Shown: in pieces, positions 45,647-53,933 of the stretch
How the letters are laid out: every line of letters starts with the position of its first letter
Position numbering within the stretch: position 1 is the first letter of the stretch
Made by a program: the position numbers and the translations under genes
Notes under the pieces: model-generated
Told to the model about the DNA's origin: nothing
What the model saw: only the letters and a program-made list of their open reading frames with translations
Database searches by the model: none
Origin: Marinilabilia rubra
GTDB taxonomy: Bacteria > Bacteroidota > Bacteroidia > Bacteroidales > Marinilabiliaceae
NCBI RefSeq assembly: GCF_003121985.1
Contig: NZ_QEWP01000009.1
Span: 124,001-188,000, forward strand
Reading direction: 5' to 3'
Length of the DNA: 64,000 nucleotides

Positions 45647-45706
45647 TGATATCTTGTTCTTCCTCATTGCAGTTCGGTTTAATTGTTAAACTTTAACTGC
45701 TTTGTC

Positions 45707-48142
45707 ATGCAAAAATTATTGTTATTCGTGGGCTTGATTTTCATCTCAGCCCAACTGTTTTCACAAAATGCTTTGAAAGGTCTGGTAAACACCACCAAAG
45801 GAGAACCTCTGGCCGGGGCTTCAGTTGTCATTAATCCGGGAAACCGCGGAGCTGTTACGAATCAGGAAGGTGAATTTACCTTCACAGAAATCACTCAAAA
45901 CAACATTGAGGTGACCGCTTCCTTTTTGGGTTATGAAACGTGGAAACAAAATGTCGATCTCGCAAGCACCGGTTTCATTAAGATCACTATGACACCTAAA
46001 TCTCATCTCACCGAAGAGGTGGTGGTAACAGCCTACCGTGCAGGCAATAAAACGCCGGTTGCTCATACCGACCTGGATGGTGAAGAGTTGAGATCTACCG
46101 GAGCCGGCAATGACATTCCATCACTTCTCAAGCTCACTCCATCTCTCATAACCACTTCTGAGAGCGGGACAGGTCTGGGATACACCGGTTTCCGCATCAG
46201 AGGAACCGATCCTACCCGCATCAATGTGACCATGAACGGAGTCCCGGTAAACGACTCCGAGAGCCAGGGCGTTTTCTGGGCCAACATGCCCGATTTTGCC
46301 AACTCTGTAGAAAATGTACAAATCCAGCGAGGTGTAGGTACTTCCACTCAGGGTCCGGCAGCTTTTGGAGCCACGGTCAATTTTCAAACACAGACCAGCG
46401 AACCTGAGGCTTTCGGAGAAATATCTTCAACGGCCGGGTCTTTCAATACCATCAAGAACAGTTTGAGACTTGGCACCGGAATGATCAATGATAAATTCTC
46501 TTTTGAAGGACGGTATTCCCGACTTAAAAGTGACGGTTACATTCAGAATGCTTTCTCCGATCATCAGTCGCTTTATTTGGGCGGAACCCTCCATCTGGAT
46601 CACAGTTTTTTGAAAATGGTTCTACTCCATGGTGATCAACGAACAGGTATCAGCTGGTGGGGAGTTCCTCAGGAAATGCTGGATGAGAACCGTCGATATA
46701 ACCCGGCAGGAGCTTATACCGATGAGTTTGGCAATGAACGTTATTATGATGATCAAACAGATAATTATAAACAAACGCATGCCCAGCTTTTTTACAGTCA
46801 TGCCGTAAATGATCAGTTTTACTTTACAACAGCGTTGCATTATACAAGAGGTGACGGCTATTATGAGCAATACAAAGAGGATGAGCCTTTTTCAGTTTAT
46901 GGACTCCCAAATATTACTATTTCGGATCAAACATTTGAAACAACCGACCTCATCCGCCGCAAATGGATGGGCAATGATTTCTATGGTGGCACCGTATCCG
47001 GAAATGCCAGGCTTTCACCCGGGGTTGAATTCATCTTTGGCGGTGGATGGAACCAATACGATGGTAATCACTTTGGCAGGTTAATCTGGATGCGATATGC
47101 CGGTAATACAGAGAAAGGACATGAGTGGTATTACAACAATGGGCTTAAAACCGATTACAATGTATTTACAAAGCTCAACTGGCAGGTTTCACCGCTCCTG
47201 AGAACTTTTGTTGATTTGCAATACAGGGGAATCAACTACGATATGTCGGGTGAAGATGACGACCTGTTATCTCTGGAGCAAGAGCATAACTTTAACTTCT
47301 TTAACCCGAAAGCCGGTTTTTATTTCACCCCAAATAACCGCCACAGTTTTTATGCTTTTGCAGGTATTTCGAATCGCGAACCTACCCGTACCAATTTTAA
47401 AGATGCCAAGAATGACCCGAGTGCCACTCCTCACCCGGAGCAACTGATAGATGTCGAGATCGGGCACAACTATCAATCCTCTGTTTTCAGCAGCGGAGTC
47501 AATTTCTATTATATGAATTACAAAGACCAGCTGGTACCAACCGGGGAAAAAAGCAATACGGGATACGACATCATGACCAACGTGCCCGACAGTTACCGGG
47601 CCGGGATTGAACTAGTGACTGCATTGCGCCCGCTTTCGTGGCTTACATGGGACATGAACGTTACCCTGAGCCGAAACATCATTAACGATTATGTGGAGAC
47701 TGCATCAAACAGTTACCCTGTCATGGAAAACGGAGAAGAAGTTTGGGAAACGGAAACCATCACAAAGGATTTGGGCAACACCCAAATTGCCTACTCACCA
47801 TCGGTATCTGGAAGCAGTAATTTATCAGCTGAAGTGACTAAAGGTCTGAAGGCATCTTTAATCAGCAAATACGTTGGCGAGCAATATTTCGATAATACAG
47901 AAAGTGAAGTGCGAAAATTAGATGCTTATTTTGTCAATGACCTGCAATTCAGCTGGTCGTTATACCCCAAAGCTTTTAAGCAAATTAACCTGAAACTGAC
48001 CGTACACAATGTTTTAGATCATGAATACTCATCTAATGCCTATGGGGGAAATTGGTATGAGCAGGGCGAAGAAAAAACCTGGGCATACTATTACACCATG
48101 GCAGGAAGGTATTTTATGGGACAGGTAGTATTGAAGTTTTAG
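45707..48142 (+). CDS. TonB-dependent outer-membrane receptor under TPP riboswitch control (probable thiamine uptake)
   Basis: An 811-residue receptor: signal peptide (LLLFVGLIFISAQLFSQ), a CarboxypepD_reg-like domain (LKGLVNTTKGEPLAGASVVI), a plug domain (EEVVVTAYRAGNKTPV ... LGYTGFRIRGTDPTRINVTMNGVPVNDSE, shown in parts) and a 22-strand-type barrel ending in MGQVVLKF. No SusD partner follows. Two TPP aptamers in its leader indicate repression when thiamine pyrophosphate is plentiful, so the cargo is probably thiamine, its phosphate or a precursor. An in-frame ATG at 45683 exists, but 45707 (MQKLLLFVG) starts the signal peptide. Confidence 0.92.
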   Translation: MQKLLLFVGLIFISAQLFSQNALKGLVNTTKGEPLAGASVVINPGNRGAVTNQEGEFTFTEITQNNIEVTASFLGYETWKQNVDLASTGFIKITMTPKSHLTEEVVVTAYRAGNKTPVAHTDLDGEELRSTGAGNDIPSLLKLTPSLITTSESGTGLGYTGFRIRGTDPTRINVTMNGVPVNDSESQGVFWANMPDFANSVENVQIQRGVGTSTQGPAAFGATVNFQTQTSEPEAFGEISSTAGSFNTIKNSLRLGTGMINDKFSFEGRYSRLKSDGYIQNAFSDHQSLYLGGTLHLDHSFLKMVLLHGDQRTGISWWGVPQEMLDENRRYNPAGAYTDEFGNERYYDDQTDNYKQTHAQLFYSHAVNDQFYFTTALHYTRGDGYYEQYKEDEPFSVYGLPNITISDQTFETTDLIRRKWMGNDFYGGTVSGNARLSPGVEFIFGGGWNQYDGNHFGRLIWMRYAGNTEKGHEWYYNNGLKTDYNVFTKLNWQVSPLLRTFVDLQYRGINYDMSGEDDDLLSLEQEHNFNFFNPKAGFYFTPNNRHSFYAFAGISNREPTRTNFKDAKNDPSATPHPEQLIDVEIGHNYQSSVFSSGVNFYYMNYKDQLVPTGEKSNTGYDIMTNVPDSYRAGIELVTALRPLSWLTWDMNVTLSRNIINDYVETASNSYPVMENGEEVWETETITKDLGNTQIAYSPSVSGSSNLSAEVTKGLKASLISKYVGEQYFDNTESEVRKLDAYFVNDLQFSWSLYPKAFKQINLKLTVHNVLDHEYSSNAYGGNWYEQGEEKTWAYYYTMAGRYFMGQVVLKF

Positions 48143-48171
48143 AACAACACTCAGAGTCTACTTCTTTAAAA

Positions 48172-48204
48172 AACCCTGACAGGGTTTGAAACCCTGTCAG
48201 GGTT
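48172..48204. terminator. Perfect inverted repeat, probable terminator on the minus strand
   Basis: AACCCTGACAGGGTTT and AAACCCTGTCAGGGTT are complementary around one base. On the minus strand the hairpin is followed by T6, so it could end the transcript of the genes to its right; each arm is itself palindromic (CCCTGACAGGG), as in repeats dispersed in Bacteroidota genomes. Confidence 0.6.
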
Positions 48205-48293
48205 AAAGATGCGGTTAATAAATTTTTCTTCCAGTACAAAAATCACTTCATTGAGTAGCCACTTTCCCCCTGCTCACTTTAACTGTTAACTAA

Positions 48294-48461
48294 TTAGTAT
48301 CTGTCCATAAAGTACCATTTGCTGCATTACGCTTGCCGCCAAAATACTCATTTACCCAAGTAAACTCCTTTTTTAGCGGCTTCGCAAGCTTTGCAACTGG
48401 CACTTTCTGACCAGACACATGACTAAAGACAAACTTTACTTAGTTTATAGACAGACTCTAA
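48294..48461. repeat. MITE-like repeat family B, full copy
   Basis: A 168-bp element with imperfect terminal inverted repeats: left TATCTGTCCATAAAGTA, right read inward AGTCTGTCTATAAACTA. A TAATTA flanks each end and may be a target duplication (palindromic, so weak evidence). The right terminus supplies the stop codon region of the gene at 48458. A short relative lies at 1337-1434 and a single right end at 53257-53282. Confidence 0.65.
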
Positions 48462-48904
48462 TTAATTTTCTTACATTTCTCAATCAAGCCGTCTAAAATC
48501 TCAGAAGCTCCATCAATTAATTGGGAACAGGTCTTTTCGAAAAGATTATTTTCACGAGCGTAATCGCGACCTTCAGAGGTACCGATATCAGCACCCAATA
48601 GTTGTTTGCAATCCAACCCATTAAAACGGTTCTCGAAAGTCTCCAGGAACTCCTTTTTAATCCTAAGGGCTCTCTCCTTTTCTGAAGGATTTTCAACAGA
48701 TGAATATCCAAAGTGTAAACCTAAAACCATTAAGGCACCTGTAACAGCCCCGCAGGTGTGCCCTCTTCCACAAATGCCACCACCAAACCCGGAGGCCAGT
48801 TTTAATGCATACCCAGCATCCTTAAAAAACGCTTCACCATGACTCAACAGCACTGATTGAGCGCAATTAAAGCCTTTATTAAAAACAGAACTTGCCTTTT
48901 CCAT
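48458..48904 (-). CDS. C_GCAxxG_C_C family cysteine-rich protein
   Basis: A 148-residue protein with the family cysteine pattern: FNCAQSV, GGGICGRGHTCGAVTGALMVLG, then single Cys in LDCKQLLG and KTCSQLI. The family is found in anaerobes and may bind metal or haem; its function is not established. The stop codon (TAG) and the last base pairs lie at the edge of a MITE-like repeat. It starts 4 bases after the tag gene on the same strand, so the two are probably co-transcribed. Confidence 0.87.
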   Translation of the reverse strand: MEKASSVFNKGFNCAQSVLLSHGEAFFKDAGYALKLASGFGGGICGRGHTCGAVTGALMVLGLHFGYSSVENPSEKERALRIKKEFLETFENRFNGLDCKQLLGADIGTSEGRDYARENNLFEKTCSQLIDGASEILDGLIEKCKKIN

Positions 48905-48908
48905 AATA

Positions 48909-49463
48909 TTATTGTTGAGCCCAGGAGGGTTCGTGTTTTAGTATTTCGTGATAAACCGGACACGACTCGATATGTGCGCCTGGAAGATATCCGGTACTCA
49001 TCAGAAACTCATTCACAATTTCACCCCCTGTAAATTTAAAAGTTTTGCGAAATAACTTCACCCATTCCTCTTTAGACTTGGGGTGATGATGGTCCAGCCA
49101 GCTCTTAAAGGAGCCAAAATCCTTTTGAAGAGTCAATACCACGTTGGCATTGTGAATGGTGGCATCCACTTTTCTGCGATTTCGAATAATTCCGGCATCA
49201 TTTAATAATCTCTCCCGGTCTTTTTCGCCATAACCGGCCACCTTTTTTATTTCAAAACCGTGAAATGCCTTTTTAAAATTATCCTGCTTTTTAAGAATGG
49301 TGGTCCAACTTAAACCAGCCTGATTGATTTCAAGAATCAGTCTTTCAAACAATTCATTGTCATTTTCAATGGGAAAGCCATAAGCCGTGTCGTGATAGAC
49401 ACGGTGAACGCTGTCGTCTTCCATTATCTCTACTGCTTCGCAATACGATTTGGGTTGTGCCAT
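48909..49463 (-). CDS. tag: DNA-3-methyladenine glycosylase I
   Basis: A 184-residue base-excision enzyme that removes 3-methyladenine. Landmarks are YHDTAYGFPIENDNELFERL, QAGLSWTTILKKQDNFKKAF, NDAGIIRNRRKVDATI and the C-terminal HIESCPVYH, supplying the His and Cys of the zinc snap, with the N-terminal Cys in SYCEAVE. The N-terminal motif is SYCEAVEIMEDDSVHRVYHD instead of the usual CxW form. An ATG at 49493 is in frame, but the ATG at 49463 fits the family length better. Confidence 0.92.
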   Translation of the reverse strand: MAQPKSYCEAVEIMEDDSVHRVYHDTAYGFPIENDNELFERLILEINQAGLSWTTILKKQDNFKKAFHGFEIKKVAGYGEKDRERLLNDAGIIRNRRKVDATIHNANVVLTLQKDFGSFKSWLDHHHPKSKEEWVKLFRKTFKFTGGEIVNEFLMSTGYLPGAHIESCPVYHEILKHEPSWAQQ

Positions 49464-49584
49464 AAGATTTAATTTCATAAAGATTTCCGCCAACCAAATT
49501 AAAGGCTGGCCATACAGATAGGCGATGGTAAAAAATCCTGAACGAAGTTAAAAAAATTCCTGGCTTATTTATGGCATTAAAACC

Positions 49585-50601
49585 TCATCTTGCCTCCTTC
49601 AGTCCGGATAAGAAATTTTTCACACAAGCACCAAGAACTTCAAGGTTGTAACCCCCTTCCTGACAAATCAGAATAGGCAGATTCAGGGCTCCAAATTCTT
49701 TCCCAATGGTAAAAAAATCCTCAGTTTGAAGATTGAATCCACCAATTGGATCATCAACATGAGTATCAAATCCTGCAGACAAAATAAGCCAGGAGGGATT
49801 AAATTCCTTAATATGAGTAGTAATGCGTCTCACCGCTTCCAGGTATTCAGGCAAACCTGTTCCTTTGGGCAAAGGTTCGTTGTGATTTGAGCCAACACCC
49901 TGTCCCTTTCCGGTCTCCTCTGAATATCCCCAGAAATATGGATACTCATTTGAAGGATCGCAATGAATGGAGGAAGTAAAAACCGATTTGACTTCCTGGA
50001 AAAATTCCTGAGTGCCATTCCCATGATGATAATCCGTATCTACTATGGCCACGGTTCCGTGAGGTAACAGATATTCGGCTGCCGTAGCCGCATTATTGAA
50101 ATAGCAATAGCCGCCAAATACCCGCGGACCGGCATGATGGCCTGATGGCCGGCAAAGTGCATAAACGAGGTCTGCATCCCCTTTATGGAGCATTTCGGCT
50201 CCGGTCAAAGCAGATTCGGCAGAGGCCCGTGCTACATCATAGGTCTTTTTCTTGATAGGAGTAACAGCATCTGTGCACCATATTCCGCCCCACAAAGGTG
50301 AATCAACCCTTTTGGGGAGATGCGCTCCTTCCCCCGGAAACAAATCGGGATAGAATTCCTCATCCTCTTTCATCTCAAGTGCTGTGTTGCGAATGTAATC
50401 ATGGTAAGGATGTATTTTAGCAATATACCGTTCGGGGAATTTTCTGGCCTTAAAAAACTGAAAGTCTGCCTCATTACTCAAAGCTTGCTTTATGGTTTCA
50501 ACCCGGTGCGGTGTATCCTTTATTTCATAAGATTCGGGCCCAAGCTGAAATTTCCAGTAAGGATTGTGAAGACTGTCGTTGTATTTTTCAATGACTATCA
50601 T
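49585..50601 (-). CDS. HDAC-superfamily deacetylase (acetylpolyamine amidohydrolase-like)
   Basis: A 338-residue zinc amidohydrolase of the arginase/deacetylase fold. Catalytic histidines are in RPSGHHAGP (155-156), zinc ligands Asp190 and His192 in DTDYHHGNGTQ and Asp279 in LSAGFDTHVDD, and the transition-state Tyr is in EGGYNLEVLG. It removes acetyl or similar acyl groups from amines; the natural substrate could be acetylated polyamines or a small amide. The ATP-grasp/DmpA fusion gene lies 85 bases upstream on the same strand, so the two may act on one metabolite. speA for agmatine synthesis is 10 kb away. Confidence 0.92.
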   Translation of the reverse strand: MIVIEKYNDSLHNPYWKFQLGPESYEIKDTPHRVETIKQALSNEADFQFFKARKFPERYIAKIHPYHDYIRNTALEMKEDEEFYPDLFPGEGAHLPKRVDSPLWGGIWCTDAVTPIKKKTYDVARASAESALTGAEMLHKGDADLVYALCRPSGHHAGPRVFGGYCYFNNAATAAEYLLPHGTVAIVDTDYHHGNGTQEFFQEVKSVFTSSIHCDPSNEYPYFWGYSEETGKGQGVGSNHNEPLPKGTGLPEYLEAVRRITTHIKEFNPSWLILSAGFDTHVDDPIGGFNLQTEDFFTIGKEFGALNLPILICQEGGYNLEVLGACVKNFLSGLKEAR

Positions 50602-50686
50602 TTTTTTAGAACATTAGAAGTTAGAAACCAGAGGATAGAAACGCCATCTTAGAAAACTCATAGCTTTATTTAATCATGAAGCAAAC

Positions 50687-52828
50687 TCAAATCTTTCTGC
50701 CCCCTTTTAATATTTCCACTACCCGATCGTGAGGAATTGGGGGACACCATCTTTGCATACGTCCGTTCATCCCTCCCGAGCAAAACATTGCATTCAGGAC
50801 AGCTTCTTCAGTAGCTTCCACAACAGCTTCATAAACAATGTTAATATGAGCGTCAGAAATACACTTAAGGGTGATGAATTTATTTGTTGAAGAGGTGGAC
50901 CTCGGCTTACGATTACCCGTGCTAAAAGCCACGATTATTTCTCCGCTTGTGGAAGCAGCAAAGCTCCCGGTTCGTCCCAACCCCAGCGCAGCCCGGCGGG
51001 ACAAACGATTGAGCTGACTGCTGATCAAAGGCACATCGGTACCCACAACCACAATAACAGAACCTTCCGAAGCTTCCCGCCGGCTCAAATAATCAAACTC
51101 TTTATCCAGTTCACGACCCACTACCGCTCCATCCACGGTGAGGTTGCGCATTTTTCCAAAGTTAGACAATACCAATACCCCAACAGTAAAACCGCCGCCT
51201 TCGGGCATATCAATGATTCTGGATGATGTGCCAATTCCTCCGGCAAAATCGAAACTCGTCATTCCTGTACCGGCACCAACAGACCCCTGCAAAACGCCCT
51301 TATCAGTAGCCCTTTCTATGGCCTTTACAGTATCCTGTCCACTGCAATACCCAACTCTTACATCATTCAGAAAAGAATCATCCGCTTCCCCCACCACAGG
51401 TAATACCACATCGGTCACAGTACCCAACTTGGGATACTTTCTGATCATATGGTTTATTACACCGGAATAAACCCTCCCTACAGCGTGGGAGTTGGTCAAT
51501 AAAACAGGTGTTTCCAACCAGCCGGTTTCCAAAACCTGGGTCAGGCCTGCCATCTCGCCAACCCCGTTGAGAATAAAGCCACCGGCCACCAACCTGTTAA
51601 TGTAAGTATGTCCGGCCGGTAAAACAGCAGTAACTCCGGTTCTGATACTTGTCACCTCTGTATGTCCGGGAATTTTCACATTGTCCTCAATCCAGGAAAA
51701 ATGCCCCACTCTCACTCCCTTAACATCTGTTATGGCATTTTGCAATCCCGGACTCAGATGACCGACTGAGACTCCAAGCTCTCTGGCCGTAGGTCTTTGA
51801 ACGCCAATCTCATAATCCCCTTTCAGGCTTTTCCTAACCGGCCGAATAGCCAATCCATAGCGACGGGCAGCCGACCGGATTATCAGCCGGATAACATCAC
51901 GAAACTCCAATCCCCTTTTTCTTGCGGCAACCATCAATGAGGCATTTGGATGAAGACTGGGAAGTGGATTTAGTTCAATAAAATAAGGCTTTCCACTTTT
52001 ATCCAGCCTGATGTCGACCCTTCCCAAATCAGGACAAGTCATGAAATCAAAAACCTTCCGGGCCATTTCCAGAACAGCCCGTTCCTCTCTCGCACTTATT
52101 TCGGCCGGGCATTTAACATGAACAGCATCTTCATTTACGCCCTGTTTAAGCGAATAATCGTAAATATTAAATTTTCCTCCCGTTTTCTCAAGATCAAAGG
52201 TGTGTTCCACTATATCCAGAATTTTACCCGGATAACTTTCAATAAACGGAACGCTGAGCTCACGCCCCTGAATAAATTCCTCAACAACCAACCCGGCAGG
52301 ATATTCACGCAACAGTTCATTAATGCGTTTTTGTGCAGTACGTGAATCCTCAACAACCGATTTCTGTGAGATCCCGATACTCGATCCCTCCGAGTTAGGT
52401 TTTATCATCAGTGGATAGTGAAGATTCCCCGGAATAATATGGTCTTTGGGAGTAACAAGGGATCCCAGAGGCACCCTGATTCCGCGTGAACCAAGAACAG
52501 TCTTCGTGAGGTGCTTATCCAGATTCAAATGCAAAAGAGAGGCATTTCCTCCCGTAAAAGGAATCCCCATTTGCTCGTATAAGCCGGGATAAAAAGCTTC
52601 ACGGGAGCTTCCGATAGTACCTTCGGCCAGATTAAAAATCAAATCGGGCTCACTCTCCAAAAGTCTCTCAACTACATCGTTGGGCTTTCCCGAAACTTCA
52701 ACCAATTTAACAGTGTGTTGCAAACTCGAAATGGCGTGAAAAATCCGCTCAATATCTTCTTTTGCAATCAACTCTGCGGATTGTTCCTCTTCATTATAAC
52801 GAAGGTTAAATGCGATAGTAATTCTCAT
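50687..52828 (-). CDS. Fusion of a D-Ala-D-Ala-ligase-like ATP-grasp enzyme and a P1/DmpA-type aminopeptidase
   Basis: A single uninterrupted 713-residue frame. Residues 1 to about 325 form a D-Ala-D-Ala-ligase-like ATP-grasp enzyme: DLIFNLAEG (64-70 region), FTGGNASLLHLNLDKHLTK, ATP-binding KPNSEGSSIGI (143-153), EEFIQGREL and metal-binding DIRLDKSGKPYFIELNPLP. After a short linker, residues about 347-713 form a P1-family (MEROPS S58, DmpA) Ntn-hydrolase-like aminopeptidase: NAITDVKGVRVGHFSW, LTNSHAVGRVYSG, VGEADDSFLND and SVGAGTGMTSFDFAGGIGTSSR (516-537, in parts), near the family's self-cleavage site. One half makes an amide/peptide bond and the other should hydrolyse one, perhaps on a D- or beta-amino acid peptide. 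Substrate unknown. Confidence 0.9.
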   Translation of the reverse strand: MRITIAFNLRYNEEEQSAELIAKEDIERIFHAISSLQHTVKLVEVSGKPNDVVERLLESEPDLIFNLAEGTIGSSREAFYPGLYEQMGIPFTGGNASLLHLNLDKHLTKTVLGSRGIRVPLGSLVTPKDHIIPGNLHYPLMIKPNSEGSSIGISQKSVVEDSRTAQKRINELLREYPAGLVVEEFIQGRELSVPFIESYPGKILDIVEHTFDLEKTGGKFNIYDYSLKQGVNEDAVHVKCPAEISAREERAVLEMARKVFDFMTCPDLGRVDIRLDKSGKPYFIELNPLPSLHPNASLMVAARKRGLEFRDVIRLIIRSAARRYGLAIRPVRKSLKGDYEIGVQRPTARELGVSVGHLSPGLQNAITDVKGVRVGHFSWIEDNVKIPGHTEVTSIRTGVTAVLPAGHTYINRLVAGGFILNGVGEMAGLTQVLETGWLETPVLLTNSHAVGRVYSGVINHMIRKYPKLGTVTDVVLPVVGEADDSFLNDVRVGYCSGQDTVKAIERATDKGVLQGSVGAGTGMTSFDFAGGIGTSSRIIDMPEGGGFTVGVLVLSNFGKMRNLTVDGAVVGRELDKEFDYLSRREASEGSVIVVVGTDVPLISSQLNRLSRRAALGLGRTGSFAASTSGEIIVAFSTGNRKPRSTSSTNKFITLKCISDAHINIVYEAVVEATEEAVLNAMFCSGGMNGRMQRWCPPIPHDRVVEILKGGRKI

Positions 52829-53055
52829 CTTTTGCCTTGAATTAACTTCTGATAAATGGACTTAATATCAATAATATAAATCTAAGCTGTTTTGATGCGC
52901 TAAGTCAATAGTTATTTCTCAGGGCCCGCTTGGCAACAAGACTCCGCCAGGCCTTCAAAATACACTCGTATTTAATTACTTGCAGACACCCATTAATTTA
53001 GACTAATGAACAGGTTTTCAGCACCATAAGATTTGCCACACCTCTTATATGACTC

Positions 53056-53095
53056 CCCGTCAGGCAGGTATCTAAAACTCTAACGATCTATTATG
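53056..53095 (-). repeat. Partial copy of repeat family C, inverted
   Basis: Read on the minus strand, AATAGATCGTTAGAGTTTTA then GATACCTGCCTGACGG match the left third of 35271-35427. The 1105-bp gap 52829-53933 contains this, a right end of family B (53257-53282), a heptamer repeat (53461-53496) and the right third of family C (53662-53709), and no gene that I can support. Confidence 0.6.
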
Positions 53096-53460
53096 GTAAA
53101 CTAACCCACAGAAATAACCGCCATGATAATATTTTAACCTTCAAATCAATTACTTGAAATTCGCATTCAAATATCACATCCCATATGACAACAGATTGTT
53201 ACTTTAGAATTTTCACGCGCCTTGAATTTGAACTTTCTATCTCAAACACGTGAAAAACGCTTAGTTTATAGACAGACTCTAAGTAATCAACAGGCGGAAG
53301 TCTGAGAGACAGAAAGCAGAAGGAAAAAATTGACGCTCAGTCAGCATTCAACATTGTCAGAGGACGATTGCCTGAAAAGCAAACACCCAACTACATGCAT
53401 TAAGGCTTTTACATAAAGCGGATTACAACCTGAGTTAGATAAAAGTAGCCCAGCCGCGCG

Positions 53461-53500
53461 GAAGCCGGAAGCTGGAGGCTGGAAGTTAGAAGCTGGAAAC
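53461..53500 (+). repeat. Degenerate heptamer tandem repeat
   Basis: Five to six 7-bp units: GAAGCCG, GAAGCTG, GAGGCTG, GAAGTTA, GAAGCTG, GAAAC. A looser relative occurs at 50614-50642. It lies in gene-poor DNA. Confidence 0.7.
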
Positions 53501-53661
53501 TTTCGAATATAAGAAATTTTGATTCTTTTTGCGGCATATTTAAAAAACTAAGAAAATCATAAAAAACACATTTTAAATGGTTTATGACTTTACTTAGATG
53601 AAAGATCTGAAATAAACCATATAACCTCCTAACCTGAGATTTTCACAGACACACACTTAAT

Positions 53662-53709
53662 GATAAAACGTTGACTTATGGCTTTTTACAAAAGTTTAAC
53701 GAGGTATTG
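53662..53709 (+). repeat. Partial copy of repeat family C, right end
   Basis: GTTGACTTATGGC followed by ACAAAAGTTTAACGAGGTAT matches the right third of 35271-35427 and 11684-11836. It lies 225 bp upstream of the chemoreceptor gene. Confidence 0.55.
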
Positions 53710-53933
53710 ATTTGAGAAATGAATCTATATTGGGGATTTTCCGTATAGATACTGTATTGACCGCCTACCCTTACTATTTGAACCAATTATACTTAACAAA
53801 AACAAAGCATTATAATACCATTGATTTCCTTTAAATGCAGGAAACAGAGTTTAGATCATTATGATTCAAATAACGAAACACAGCAACGAGACAAATTGAA
53901 AAGACGAGTACGAAAAGGGAATAAACAGGTTTT

